This document shows, one piece after another, positions 7,910 to 19,138 of a stretch of 64,000 nucleotides of DNA; within the stretch, counting starts at the first letter, position 1, and each line of letters begins with the position of its first letter. The position numbers and the translations under genes were made by a program. The notes beneath the pieces were generated by a model. The model saw only the letters and a program-made list of their open reading frames with translations, was not told where the DNA came from and did no database searches. Source of the DNA: Sphingobium scionense (GTDB lineage: Bacteria; Pseudomonadota; Alphaproteobacteria; Sphingomonadales; Sphingomonadaceae); contig NZ_JACIEU010000020.1 in assembly GCF_014197035.1 (NCBI RefSeq), forward strand, positions 1 to 64,000, read 5' to 3'.

Positions 7910-9996
7910 GCGGGGCCTCCGGTCAATTTTGGCATGTGATAGCCGGCGCTGTCGGCGAACAGATTACGCCGCAGGCTGACCAGCGCCAAGATCGCATCGC
8001 GGCGGACCGAGGCCGCCGGATTGGCGGCGAGGTCGCCGATCGCGCTGTCGATATCGTCGAGCAGGGCGGGGTCGGCCGATGCCGGCGCATCGGGATCGAG
8101 CCGGCGATAATGGTCGGCCACGCCGCCCAGCACCCGGCCGAGCGGGGCGCCTTCGTCGAAAGGGAGATCGACGCGGAGCTGGCGCAATTCGCCGATGGCG
8201 ACACCCGTGCGCAGGTCGCGCAGCGCATCGTAGAGCGGCTTGCCGCTGTCGGTGCGCATGGCGGCGAGACGCGGGGCGAGCAGCGCGATGCGGTCGAGCA
8301 TCCGGTTGATCCAGCCGCGCACGTCGGGCTGGGTCATGAGATTGGCGCGGGCGGCGATATCGGCCCAGCCGGCGCGCACGGTACGGCGCACGGCGCGCTC
8401 CACCCCGGCCGATTGCAGCAGGCCGGCCATGATGATCGCGAACCAGATGCCGACCAGCTGTGCCACCGAACCGTTCACATAGGAGGCAAAGGCACTGACA
8501 TAGGAACTGGAGAGCAGCACCGGGCTGCCGAGGCCGAGCAGGGTCGGGAGCGCAATGCCCATCCAGCGCGGCGAGGCCATCATCGCGCCCAACACCAGCA
8601 GCGGCGGCGCATAGGCGAGGGCCAGCATGGCGAAACCGTCGAGCCGGGGCATGATGGCATAGCCATAGAGGGCGCCGAGGAAGGTGGCGATGATCGTGCC
8701 GATCATGAAGCCCTTGAGCGGGGCGAGCGGATTGTCCGATGCGGAGAAGAGGGCGAGGAAGACACCGGCCAGCATCACCGCGCTGCCGCCGTCATGCCAG
8801 CCGCTGCCGATCCATAATGCGCAGCCGATCGTCACCGTCATGAAGGCAGCGAAGGCGCCGCGCGCCGCCCCGGCATAATCGCGATGCAGTTCGCGGTTGC
8901 GACGCCCCTCCAGCAGTTCGGCGACGCGCGGCGTCACCGGGCTGCGGCTGTGGGTCAGCATCTGGTCGAACAGATCGCGGCAGTCGCGATGCACGGCGAT
9001 CAGCGTGCCGAGCCGGGAATAGAGGCTGAGCCGCATCATGCCGGCCCAGTCCATATCGCTGTCGGCCGCCGGTTCCAGCGCGGCGCAGCGGTCGATCAGC
9101 GCCTGGGCGCCGGCGGCGCGGGTGGCGCTGTCGGTGCCGGGATGATCGAGCCAGTCGCGCGCATCGGCGATCAACTGTTCGACCTGGGCCGGGACGATAC
9201 CGCCATTGGCCTGTTTCAGCATCGCCAGCCGATCCTCCACCGCGGCACCGAGCGGCAGCAGCAGCGAGAGCTGGTCCTGCATCGCGCGCACGGTGCGGAC
9301 GCGCGGCGCGAGGCGGCTGATGTCGAAGGGCAGGTGGATCGACATCTGGTGCAGTTCGGTGACGTCCTGCGCCAGGCGGCGGCGTTCGGCATCGAGACCA
9401 GGCACCGGATCGGTCGCGATCGCGTCGCGCGACCAGCGTTCGGCGTCGCGCAGCATGGCTTCGACGCGGGCGAAGAGGTTGCCGGTAATCGAGCCGGGCA
9501 GGACGACGCCATGGACGATGCTGCCGCAGGCGATGCCGATCCAGATTTCCTGCACGCGCAGGGTGGCGACGGTGAAGATGGTCTGGGGCGAGTCGACATC
9601 GGGGAAGACGATCAGGCAGGCGCTGTAGCCGGCCAGCACGAACATGTAGGAGCGCGGCGTGCGATCGAGCAGCGAGACGAAGACGCAGAGCGCCAGCCAG
9701 AGCGCCATGGCGAGCGTCAGCAGTTCGGGCGAATTGACCAAGGGCGGGACGATCGCAACCGAGAAGGCGGCGCCGACGATGGTGCCGATGGCGCGGAAGA
9801 TAGCCTTGGAAATCACCGCGCCGGCGAGCGGCTGGGCGACGATATAGGAGGTGAGAAAGGCCCAATAGGGGCGTTCCAGGCCAATGCTGAGCGCGACATA
9901 AAGCGCCAGCATCGCCGCCAGGAAACATTTGACGGAGAACAGCGCGGCGGGAACGCCGAGGCGCTCGCTCCAGGCTGACAAAGCGGCCTTTTTCAT
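7906..9996 (-). CDS. FUSC-family inner-membrane pump (AaeB-like)
   Basis: The product is 696 residues. It shows two blocks of transmembrane helices, one at the N-terminus (VKCFLAAMLALYVALSIGL onwards) and one in the second half (MTVTIGCALWIGSG, YAPPLLVLGAMMASPRW), each followed by a cytoplasmic helical region. This is the fusaric-acid-resistance/AaeB layout. The family exports aromatic carboxylic acids by proton exchange. The start at 9996 was chosen because its ATG overlaps the MarR stop (ATGA) and begins just before the first helix; a longer open frame upstream lies antisense-like across marR and is not credible. Substrate unknown. Confidence 0.9.
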   Translation of the reverse strand: MKKAALSAWSERLGVPAALFSVKCFLAAMLALYVALSIGLERPYWAFLTSYIVAQPLAGAVISKAIFRAIGTIVGAAFSVAIVPPLVNSPELLTLAMALWLALCVFVSLLDRTPRSYMFVLAGYSACLIVFPDVDSPQTIFTVATLRVQEIWIGIACGSIVHGVVLPGSITGNLFARVEAMLRDAERWSRDAIATDPVPGLDAERRRLAQDVTELHQMSIHLPFDISRLAPRVRTVRAMQDQLSLLLPLGAAVEDRLAMLKQANGGIVPAQVEQLIADARDWLDHPGTDSATRAAGAQALIDRCAALEPAADSDMDWAGMMRLSLYSRLGTLIAVHRDCRDLFDQMLTHSRSPVTPRVAELLEGRRNRELHRDYAGAARGAFAAFMTVTIGCALWIGSGWHDGGSAVMLAGVFLALFSASDNPLAPLKGFMIGTIIATFLGALYGYAIMPRLDGFAMLALAYAPPLLVLGAMMASPRWMGIALPTLLGLGSPVLLSSSYVSAFASYVNGSVAQLVGIWFAIIMAGLLQSAGVERAVRRTVRAGWADIAARANLMTQPDVRGWINRMLDRIALLAPRLAAMRTDSGKPLYDALRDLRTGVAIGELRQLRVDLPFDEGAPLGRVLGGVADHYRRLDPDAPASADPALLDDIDSAIGDLAANPAASVRRDAILALVSLRRNLFADSAGYHMPKLTGGPA

Positions 9997-10442
9997 GACT
10001 GGCCCCGGCGCTCCCCGATACGGCGTCGCAGCAGGTCTAACAGATTGACGGCGGTCTCGATATCCGCCTCTGGCACACCATCGAGCAGGTCGTTGCGCAT
10101 GTTGCTGAGCCGCGTTTCGATGCGGCCGACAAGGTCGCGGCCGGAGGTGGTGAGCGACAGGCAGTTGGACCGGCGATCCTCGGGATTGGGGGTGCGCTCG
10201 ATCAGGGCCGCGGCCTGAAGATGGTCGAGGGTGCGGACCAGCGAAGGCTGGGTGATGCCCAGCACGTCGGCCAGTTCGATCTGGCGCACATCGGCGCCCA
10301 GCCGGTCGAGATAGAGAAGACACCAGCCGGCGGAATTGGAGACGCCAAATTCGGCCAGGGTGGAATCGGCAAGCTGGCGCCACAGGCGCGCGATCTGCGG
10401 CATATTATGCGCCAGGGCGCGCTGAAGTTCGGTCCGATTCAC
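9993..10442 (-). CDS. MarR-family transcriptional regulator of the efflux operon
   Basis: A 149-residue winged-helix protein. The recognition region reads LADVLGITQPSLVRTLDHLQAAALIER, followed by the wing with the conserved NPEDRRSNCLSLT. MarR proteins usually repress efflux operons and release DNA on binding aromatic compounds. It is the first gene of a five-gene operon, overlapping the pump gene by four bases. The start codon is GTG, with no clear Shine-Dalgarno sequence, and lies only seven bases from a palindromic operator, suggesting a very short leader. Confidence 0.9.
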   Translation of the reverse strand: MNRTELQRALAHNMPQIARLWRQLADSTLAEFGVSNSAGWCLLYLDRLGADVRQIELADVLGITQPSLVRTLDHLQAAALIERTPNPEDRRSNCLSLTTSGRDLVGRIETRLSNMRNDLLDGVPEADIETAVNLLDLLRRRIGERRGQS

Positions 10443-10448
10443 GAACGC

Positions 10449-10472
10449 TTAGATAGCTAACTAATTTTATAG
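10449..10472 (-). promoter_or_regulatory. MarR operator palindrome and -10 element of the efflux operon
   Basis: The 16-base sequence TTAGATAGCTAACTAA (10449-10464) is a palindrome of the form TTAG-N-TAGCTA-N-CTAA, the size expected for a MarR dimer. On the minus strand it is immediately preceded by TATAAAAT, a good -10 box. An operator that overlaps the transcription start and sits next to the marR start codon predicts autorepression. No clear -35 was seen. Confidence 0.65.
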
Positions 10473-10510
10473 TGCAACGGGTCGGCCATGAATTTTTGGT
10501 AATGTCGGCT

Positions 10511-10534
10511 GCGGCCCGGCGTGAACCGGGCCGC
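10511..10534. terminator. strong GC hairpin after the small 10546-10848 gene
   Basis: A perfect 9-bp stem (GCGGCCCGG at 10511-10519 with 10526-10534) and 6-nt loop lies just beyond the 3' end of the minus-strand gene. There is no T-run, so intrinsic termination is only possible; it separates the M16 operon from the efflux promoter. Confidence 0.4.
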
Positions 10535-10545
10535 AACTGATTGGG

Positions 10546-10848
10546 TCAAGCCCGGCGCGTGCCGGTGAAGGGCGCGGCGCCGAAGGCACCGAGCTGCATC
10601 GTGCCGGTCAGGCTTTCGCCGGTGATTTCGGCTTCACATTCCAGCGTCATCGGCATGGGGATGGTCATTTCCATCTTCCATGTGAGCTTGTTGCCGGCGA
10701 CCACGCCATCCTTGACGTCGAGCGAACCCATCATGCCGGCAAAGGTGCCGTTGAAACGGTCGCCCGTGCTGATCACGGTGAACACGCCGGTCTGTTCGCC
10801 CAGCGGGGTCTTTGCCACGCAATCATAGGCACCATCCACTGCAGCCAT
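10546..10848 (-). CDS. small beta-rich protein of unknown function
   Basis: A 100-residue protein without a signal peptide or membrane helix. The sequence alternates polar and hydrophobic residues with many Gly and Thr (GVFTVISTGDRFNGTFAGMM, SLTGTMQLGAFG), suggesting a small beta-barrel or lipocalin-like sheet fold. A good GGAG lies seven bases before the ATG. It follows the M16 protease gene by 23 bases on the same strand and is probably cotranscribed with it. The function was not recognised. Confidence 0.7.
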   Translation of the reverse strand: MAAVDGAYDCVAKTPLGEQTGVFTVISTGDRFNGTFAGMMGSLDVKDGVVAGNKLTWKMEMTIPMPMTLECEAEITGESLTGTMQLGAFGAAPFTGTRRA

Positions 10849-10871
10849 CTCACTTCTCCTTTACGTTAGCG

Positions 10872-13763
10872 TCAATCAGCCAATGTGCCCATTTCCACCG
10901 GCAGGCCGACCGCGTCAAGCTGGGGCTTCACCAATTTCGCATCGCCGACCACGACCCAGATCAGTCGATCGGGATTGATCGCCGCGCGCGCGGCCTGATC
11001 CATCAGCGCCGCGGTGATGGCGCGATAGGTGGCCGGCAGGGTGGCGTAATAATCGTCGGGCCGGCCGAGCAGATTGTTGCGCATCATCGCCGAGAGCAGG
11101 TCGGACGAGGTTTCGAAGCTGCCGGGCAGCGACAGGATCTGGCCATTGATCGTCTGGTCGCGCTCCGCCTGGGTCGTGCCCTTGCTGGTCAGGAAATCCT
11201 TGATGTCCTGGCGCGCGGCGATGATCGATTCGCCGGTCTTGTCGGTCTGGACCGGGGCATAGACAAGCAGCGGAATGGTTTCCTTGACGCCGGGCATGCC
11301 GGTGCCCGCGCCATAGGCCCAGCCCTTCGCCTCGCGCAGGTCCATGGTCAGGCGCGAGGTGGTGCTGCCGCCCAGCACCTCGTTCGCGGTGATGAGGGTG
11401 ACCGGATTGTCGGTGCCCGACTTGTTGGTGAGCTGGCCGGCGAGGATCATCGACTGCGGGCTTTGCGGCTTGTCGATGAGGACGATGCGCGCCGGGCGCA
11501 TCATGCGGTCCATGCGGAACAGCTTGGCGCCCTTGGCCACGGCCGGGGCTTTCCAGTCGCCGAAGCGCTTTTCGAGCAGCGGCAGCAGTTCGGCCAGCGT
11601 CGTGTCGCCGGTGGCGAAGATGGTCGCATTGTCCGGGCGCATCCATGTGTCATGGAAGGCGACCAGATCGGCGCGCGTCACCGCCTTCACCCCGCTTTCG
11701 GTGCCCGAACCGGTGAAGGGAATGCCATAGGGATGGGCCTGGCCATAGAGCATCGGCGGCAGCATGCGCTGGGCGATCGCCATGGGCTGGGTCTTTTCCG
11801 ATGCGATGCGGGTCAGCATCTGGCTGCGCAGCCGTTCCACTTCCTTGGGATCGAAGGCCGGGTTGCGGATGATGTCGGCGAGCAGGCCGAGCGAGGCGTC
11901 GAGATTGGGCTTGAGCGCATAGAGGCCGACATTGGTGGCATCCATGCTGTTGGCCGCGCTGATGCCGGCACCAAGCCGTTCCTGCTCCTCGGAAATCTGC
12001 ACCGAATTGCGGCTGGTGGTGCCTTCGTCGAGCAGGGCGGTGGTGAGCGCGGCAGTGCCGAGCTTCTGCCGGTTGTCGGCGGCATTGCCCGCGTCGAAGG
12101 CGACCGAGACCTTCACCACCGGCACGGTGGCGCGGCGCGAGAAGACGACCGACATGCCGTTCGACAGCTTGGCGCGCTCGACCGGCGGGAAGACCAGATC
12201 CTTGACCGGCTCGATCGGCGGCTCGGCAACCTTGGTCGGCGGCGGCGGCGTGCCCGCCTTGGGCGCCGGGCCATTGGGATCGCGGAAATGGGCGGGATGC
12301 ATGGTGGCGCTGCCCGAGGGCGCATTGCCAGCGAGCGCATTATCCTGCGCCGAGCGTTCGCCCGGCGACACGGTCAGGCGAAAGACCGGGCGGCCCAGCC
12401 ATTTGCGCGCGGCGGCCGATACGCTGGCGGGCGTCGCGGCGGCATAGAGGGCGAGATCCTTCTTATATTTGCCCGGATCGTCGGAATAGACCGCGCCTTC
12501 GGCCAGGGTCACCGCCTTGCCGGAGAAGCCGCCGACCTTTTCGAGGCCGCCGATCGTGCCCGACAGTTGCTGGGTCGCGGCGCGCAACACCTCGTCCGCG
12601 CTCGGCCCCTTGGCGAGATAGTCGGCGAGCAGCGCGTCGAGCCGCTTGCCCACGGCGACCGGATCCTGGCCCGGCTTCACGTCGACGGTGATTTCGACCA
12701 TCGACAGCTTCTCGAACGGCTGGATGCTGGCCTTGACCGCGACCGCCACCTTCTCGTCGCGGACCAGGATATTGTCGAGGCGCGAGGAGCCGAGGCCGCC
12801 GAACACCGAGAGAGCAAGGTCGAGCTGCTGCAGGTCGGGCGAGTTGACGCCGGGGACGATCCAGTTGCGGTAGAGGCGGGTGGCAGCGACATTGTCGTGC
12901 ATCACCTTTTCCACATCCTTGTCGAGCGTCGGCACGGTCGCGTCGACATCCTGCGGCGCCGGGCCGGAGGCAATATTGCCGAACCATTTTTCGACCTTGG
13001 CCTTGGCGGTCGGCACGTCGATGTCGCCGGCCAGCACCAGCGTGGCGTTGTTGGGGCCATAGTGAGTCTTGAACCAGCTCTGGACGTCGGCGAGGCTGGC
13101 CGCGTTCAGATCCGCCATCGAGCCGATGGTCGAGTGGCGATAGGGATGGCCTTCGGGCAGCATGCCGGCGAGCTGGGCATATTCGACCAGGCCATAGGGC
13201 TCATTCTCGCCCATGCGCTTTTCATTCTGGACGACGCCGCGCTGGGCATCGAGCTTGGTCTGGGTCACGGCGCCGAGCAGATGGCCCATGCGGTCGGATT
13301 CCAGGAACAGCGCGCGATCGAGCGCGCCGGTCGGCACCGTCTCGAAATAATTGGTGCGGTCGAACCAGGTCGTGCCGTTCCAGTCGGTGGCGCCGATATC
13401 TTCCAGACGGCCGAAGAAGGGACCGTCGGCATTTTCCGAGCCGTAGAACATCAGATGTTCAAACAGATGGGCAAAGCCGGTCTTGCCGGCAGGCTCGAAG
13501 CGCGAGCCGACATGATACCAGACCGAGACGGCGACGATCGGCGCCTTGCGATCGGTATGGACGATGACCCGCAGACCGTTGGGCAGGCGAAATTCCTGAT
13601 AGGGGATGTCCACGGCTGACACGAGGCTGGAGAGCGGCGCGGGCGCGGCGGCGGCGGCGGCGGTGGCCGGCGCGGCCTGCGCGACGGAGCCAAGCGGCGC
13701 GAAGGCAAGCGCGGACAGGCCGAGCATCAGGGGAAGCCGGCGGGACATGCGGGTAAGGATCAT
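10872..13763 (-). CDS. M16-family zinc metalloprotease with two M16 modules, exported
   Basis: About 963 residues. A signal peptide (LPLMLGLSALAFAPLGSVAQA) is followed by an Ala/Pro linker and a catalytic M16 domain with the inverted zinc motif HLFEH (His99, Glu102, His103) and a downstream NEKRMGENEPYG segment holding the likely third ligand. A Pro-rich linker (about residues 480-500) leads to a second M16 module (VEPVKDLVFPPVERAKLSNG) that lacks HxxEH, as in one-chain pitrilysin-type proteases. It probably degrades peptides in the periplasm. The start at 13763 has AGAGG upstream; the frame stays open far beyond it but that is antisense to the M28 gene. Confidence 0.9.
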   Translation of the reverse strand: MILTRMSRRLPLMLGLSALAFAPLGSVAQAAPATAAAAAAPAPLSSLVSAVDIPYQEFRLPNGLRVIVHTDRKAPIVAVSVWYHVGSRFEPAGKTGFAHLFEHLMFYGSENADGPFFGRLEDIGATDWNGTTWFDRTNYFETVPTGALDRALFLESDRMGHLLGAVTQTKLDAQRGVVQNEKRMGENEPYGLVEYAQLAGMLPEGHPYRHSTIGSMADLNAASLADVQSWFKTHYGPNNATLVLAGDIDVPTAKAKVEKWFGNIASGPAPQDVDATVPTLDKDVEKVMHDNVAATRLYRNWIVPGVNSPDLQQLDLALSVFGGLGSSRLDNILVRDEKVAVAVKASIQPFEKLSMVEITVDVKPGQDPVAVGKRLDALLADYLAKGPSADEVLRAATQQLSGTIGGLEKVGGFSGKAVTLAEGAVYSDDPGKYKKDLALYAAATPASVSAAARKWLGRPVFRLTVSPGERSAQDNALAGNAPSGSATMHPAHFRDPNGPAPKAGTPPPPTKVAEPPIEPVKDLVFPPVERAKLSNGMSVVFSRRATVPVVKVSVAFDAGNAADNRQKLGTAALTTALLDEGTTSRNSVQISEEQERLGAGISAANSMDATNVGLYALKPNLDASLGLLADIIRNPAFDPKEVERLRSQMLTRIASEKTQPMAIAQRMLPPMLYGQAHPYGIPFTGSGTESGVKAVTRADLVAFHDTWMRPDNATIFATGDTTLAELLPLLEKRFGDWKAPAVAKGAKLFRMDRMMRPARIVLIDKPQSPQSMILAGQLTNKSGTDNPVTLITANEVLGGSTTSRLTMDLREAKGWAYGAGTGMPGVKETIPLLVYAPVQTDKTGESIIAARQDIKDFLTSKGTTQAERDQTINGQILSLPGSFETSSDLLSAMMRNNLLGRPDDYYATLPATYRAITAALMDQAARAAINPDRLIWVVVGDAKLVKPQLDAVGLPVEMGTLAD

Positions 13764-13949
13764 GAAGACCTCTAGGACAGGAGGGCAGTCGATACGGCCG
13801 GAACGAACCCCGCCGCGATGGCGCGCAGCATAGCGGGGCGTGATAGCGGCGCAATACGCATGATATCGACAAGCGGAGGCTGGACAGCGACGGGGTGCAG
13901 CGGCAAGTCTGCGCGCCATCATCCATAGAGACGGAAAGTCCCCGATCCC

Positions 13950-15617
13950 ATGAAACGCCTGGCCCTGCTGGCCGCCACCGCCGCCCTTGTGCTGCCCGCC
14001 ACCCTGCCCGCTCAAACAGCAACGCCGGCCGCAGCCGATGCGCCGACCTTCTCGGCCGCCGCTGTGCGCGCCCATGTCGAATTTCTGGCCGACGACCTGC
14101 TGAAAGGGCGCGACACTGGCAGCGAAGGCCATGAAATCGCTGCCCGCTATGTCGCCAGCCAGTTCGATGGCCTGGGCCTCAAGCCCGCCGGCGACAATGG
14201 AAGCTGGCTGCAGCGCATCGGCTTCCAGAAGACCGAGCGCGCCAGGACGCCGGGCACGCTGACCGTCACCGGTCCGGCCGGCACCAAAAGCTTCACCCAT
14301 GCCGGCGATGTCCTCATCGGCATGAACGCGGCCGAGCCCAAGCTGGACGTGTCGGCCCCGCTGGTGTTCGTGGGCTATGGCCTGGAAAATGCGCGGCTCG
14401 GCCTCAACGACTATGCCGGGCTGGACGTGAAGGGGAAGATCGTCGTCACCCTGCGCGGCTATCCCAAGGGACTGCCGAGCGAGGAAGGCGCGCATCTGTC
14501 CGCCACCAAGGGCAAGATCGCCGAGGCGCATGGCGCGATCGGCATGCTCTCGATCGGCACCCTCCAGTCGATGAAGGCCCGCCCCTGGAACCGCATGGTC
14601 CAGTTCGCCGATGAGCCCGACTTCACCTGGGTCTCGCCCGAGGGCGTGCCGTTCGACGCCGCCCCCGGCATCCGGGTCGGTGCCAGCCTGGACGACGCAG
14701 CGGCGCAGGCGGTGTTCGCCGGCGCGCCGACCAGCATCGCCGCGATCCGAAAGGTCGCCGACAAGGCCGGCGGCAAGCCCAAGGGCTTTGCACTCAAGTC
14801 GACTGCCCAGATCCAGGTCGAAAGCGTCAGCGAGCGGGTGACCAGCCCCAATGTCGTCGCCATCCTGCCCGGCAGCGACCCCAAGCTTAAGCAAGAATAT
14901 GTCGTCCTGTCGGCGCATCTCGACCATATCGGCATCAGCCCGGAGAAGCCCGGCGACAAGCCGGATGCCGACCGCATCAACAATGGCGCGCTGGACAATG
15001 GCGCCGGCATCGCGACCATGCTGGAAGTAGCGCGTGCCATGGCGCAGTCGCCCAACAAGCCGCGCCGGTCGATCGTCTTCCTCGCCTCCACCGGCGAAGA
15101 GAAGGGCCTGCTGGGCGCGGACTATTATGCCCGCCATCCCACCGTTCCGGGCAAGCAGATCGTCGGCAATGTCGACCTCGACATGCCGCTGCTGCTCTAT
15201 CCTTTCACCGACGTGATCGCGTTCGGCGCCGACCATTCGACCCTGGGGCCAATCGTCGCCAAGGCGGTCGCGCCGATGGGGATCAAGCTGGCTGCCGACC
15301 CGATGCCGCAGGAAACCATCTTCGTGCGATCGGACCATTATATGTTCGTGAAGCAGGGCGTGCCCGCCGTCTTCCTGGCGACCGGCTATGCCAATGGCGG
15401 CGAGAAGGCCTGGGGCGAGTTTCTGAGCGGCGCCTATCACCATCCCGGCGACGACATGACGCAGAAGATCGACTGGGATGCGGGCGCCCGCTTTGCCGAG
15501 GCAAATTATCGCATTGCCCGGGTCATGACCGATAGCGACACCCCGCCGCAATGGTACAAGGCGGACTTCTTCGGCGACCTGTTCGCACCGGAAGCGGCCA
15601 AGGCGCCCAAGCAGTAA
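13950..15617 (+). CDS. M28-family zinc aminopeptidase, exported
   Basis: The 555-residue protein has a clear Sec signal (MKRLALLAATAALVLPATLPAQ). The M28 metal ligands are visible in order: LSAHLDHIG (His, Asp), ALDNGAGIA (bridging Asp), TGEEKGLLG (catalytic Glu and ligand Glu), NVDLDMP (Asp) and a C-terminal AYHHPGDD (His). A PA-like insert lies between residues about 110 and 270. The family removes N-terminal residues from peptides. It is divergent from the M16 protease across a 186-base gap, so the two may serve the same peptide-scavenging role. Confidence 0.92.
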   Translation: MKRLALLAATAALVLPATLPAQTATPAAADAPTFSAAAVRAHVEFLADDLLKGRDTGSEGHEIAARYVASQFDGLGLKPAGDNGSWLQRIGFQKTERARTPGTLTVTGPAGTKSFTHAGDVLIGMNAAEPKLDVSAPLVFVGYGLENARLGLNDYAGLDVKGKIVVTLRGYPKGLPSEEGAHLSATKGKIAEAHGAIGMLSIGTLQSMKARPWNRMVQFADEPDFTWVSPEGVPFDAAPGIRVGASLDDAAAQAVFAGAPTSIAAIRKVADKAGGKPKGFALKSTAQIQVESVSERVTSPNVVAILPGSDPKLKQEYVVLSAHLDHIGISPEKPGDKPDADRINNGALDNGAGIATMLEVARAMAQSPNKPRRSIVFLASTGEEKGLLGADYYARHPTVPGKQIVGNVDLDMPLLLYPFTDVIAFGADHSTLGPIVAKAVAPMGIKLAADPMPQETIFVRSDHYMFVKQGVPAVFLATGYANGGEKAWGEFLSGAYHHPGDDMTQKIDWDAGARFAEANYRIARVMTDSDTPPQWYKADFFGDLFAPEAAKAPKQ

Positions 15618-15627
15618 GTAAAATATG

Positions 15628-15662
15628 CAAGGGGCGCGCGGATTTTTTGCCCACGCCCCTTG
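15628..15662. terminator. inverted repeat after the M28 gene
   Basis: A 9-bp stem (CAAGGGGCG at 15628-15636 with CGCCCCTTG at 15654-15662) encloses a 17-nt loop that itself contains six T residues. The T-run is in the loop rather than after the stem, so intrinsic termination is uncertain. It may alternatively be part of the clpB promoter region. Confidence 0.35.
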
Positions 15663-15714
15663 TGTGTCATTTTTGCAACATTACATCGCCAGCAATGCCT
15701 TGAAGGGGATGATA

Positions 15715-18290
<2,576 letters not shown>

Positions 18291-18294
<4 letters not shown>

Positions 18295-19022
18295 CGACAA
18301 TGGTTGCGGATTTCGCGCTGGCCGATGGCATCGACATCGACCGATTGCGATCCGACTATCAGCGCGACGGGCATGTCCGCATCGGTCCCTTCCTGACCGA
18401 TGCGGCCGCCCGCGCGCTGGCCGCCCATCTGGACGCGCGCGAGGATTGGCGGATCGTCCTCAATTCGGACGAGAAACTGTTCGAGATCGATCGCCCGACG
18501 GCGCAATCGATGACGCCGCAGCAATGGGGCGCCCTGAACCAGGCGGTGCATGAGGCGGCCCGGCATGGCTTCCAGTTCCGCTATGGCAGTATCCGCGTGC
18601 CCGACGAGGAGCAGGCGCGCCGGCAGTCGCCGCATCTGCTGGATGCCTTCGTCCGCTTCATGGCGGGGCCGGAGGTGCTGGCGCTGGTCCGGGCGATCGC
18701 CGGCAGCGAGGCGATCGGCTTCGCCGACGGGCAGGCGACCCGCTATGTCAGCGGCGATTTTCTGACCGGCCATGATGATGGGGTCTCGGGAAAGAACCGG
18801 CACGCCGCCTATGTCTTTGGCCTGACCGAGGGATGGCGGACCGAATGGGGCGGATTATTGATGTTCCATGGTGCCGATGGCGGCTTTTCCGGCCGGGTGC
18901 CGGCCTTCAACAGGCTCGACCTGTTCCGCGTGCCACAATTGCACAGCGTCAGCTATGTCGTGCCTTCCGCTGGCGCGGCCCGAACGTCGGTGACCGGCTG
19001 GTTCCGGTCCGCGATGGAGTGA
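18291..19022 (+). CDS. 2-oxoglutarate/Fe(II)-dependent oxygenase (prolyl hydroxylase-like)
   Basis: A 243-residue protein. The C-terminal double-stranded beta-helix shows the iron triad His161-x-Asp163 (in TGHDDGVSG) and His218 ([10 protein letters not shown]), and the 2-oxoglutarate-binding Arg231 in RTSVTGWF. Such enzymes hydroxylate proline or related residues in proteins or free amino acids; the substrate here is unknown. It overlaps clpB by four bases and so should be heat-induced with it. A diverged second copy of the clpB 3' end follows its stop codon, implying the gene was inserted at the end of clpB. Confidence 0.82.
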
Positions 19023-19059
19023 AGACGGCGACGGCGCACTGAGACCCAGTGTCGGCTAA
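19021..19059 (+). pseudogene. vestigial second copy of the clpB 3' end
   Basis: Read in frame from 19021, these 39 bases translate as [12 protein letters not shown] followed by a stop. The true ClpB ends [12 protein letters not shown] and a stop (18256-18294). By eye 29 of 39 bases match, and several differences are third-position changes (GAT/GAC, GCG/GCA, AGC/AGT). This looks like the original or a donor clpB tail displaced by the oxygenase gene. It has no start codon and no function as a gene. Confidence 0.6.
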
Positions 19060-19094
19060 GTCGGGCGCGCCGTGCGCCAGTTGGTCCTGAAAGG

Positions 19095-19126
19095 AGGGCG
19101 GCCCCGCAAGGGAGGGCCGCCCTTTT
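19095..19126. terminator. bidirectional intrinsic terminator
   Basis: A perfect 10-bp stem (AGGGCGGCCC at 19095-19104 with 19114-19123) and 9-nt loop is followed by TTTT. It lies between the 2OG oxygenase gene (+) and the convergent TonB receptor gene (-), so it can stop transcription from clpB and probably from the receptor as well. Confidence 0.8.
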
Positions 19127-19138
19127 ATATTATCTGGT

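Noticed and set aside
15628-15662. Inverted repeat read as a strong Rho-independent terminator
   Set aside because: The T-run is inside the loop and the sequence after the stem is TGTGTGTC, so it was kept only as a low-confidence feature.
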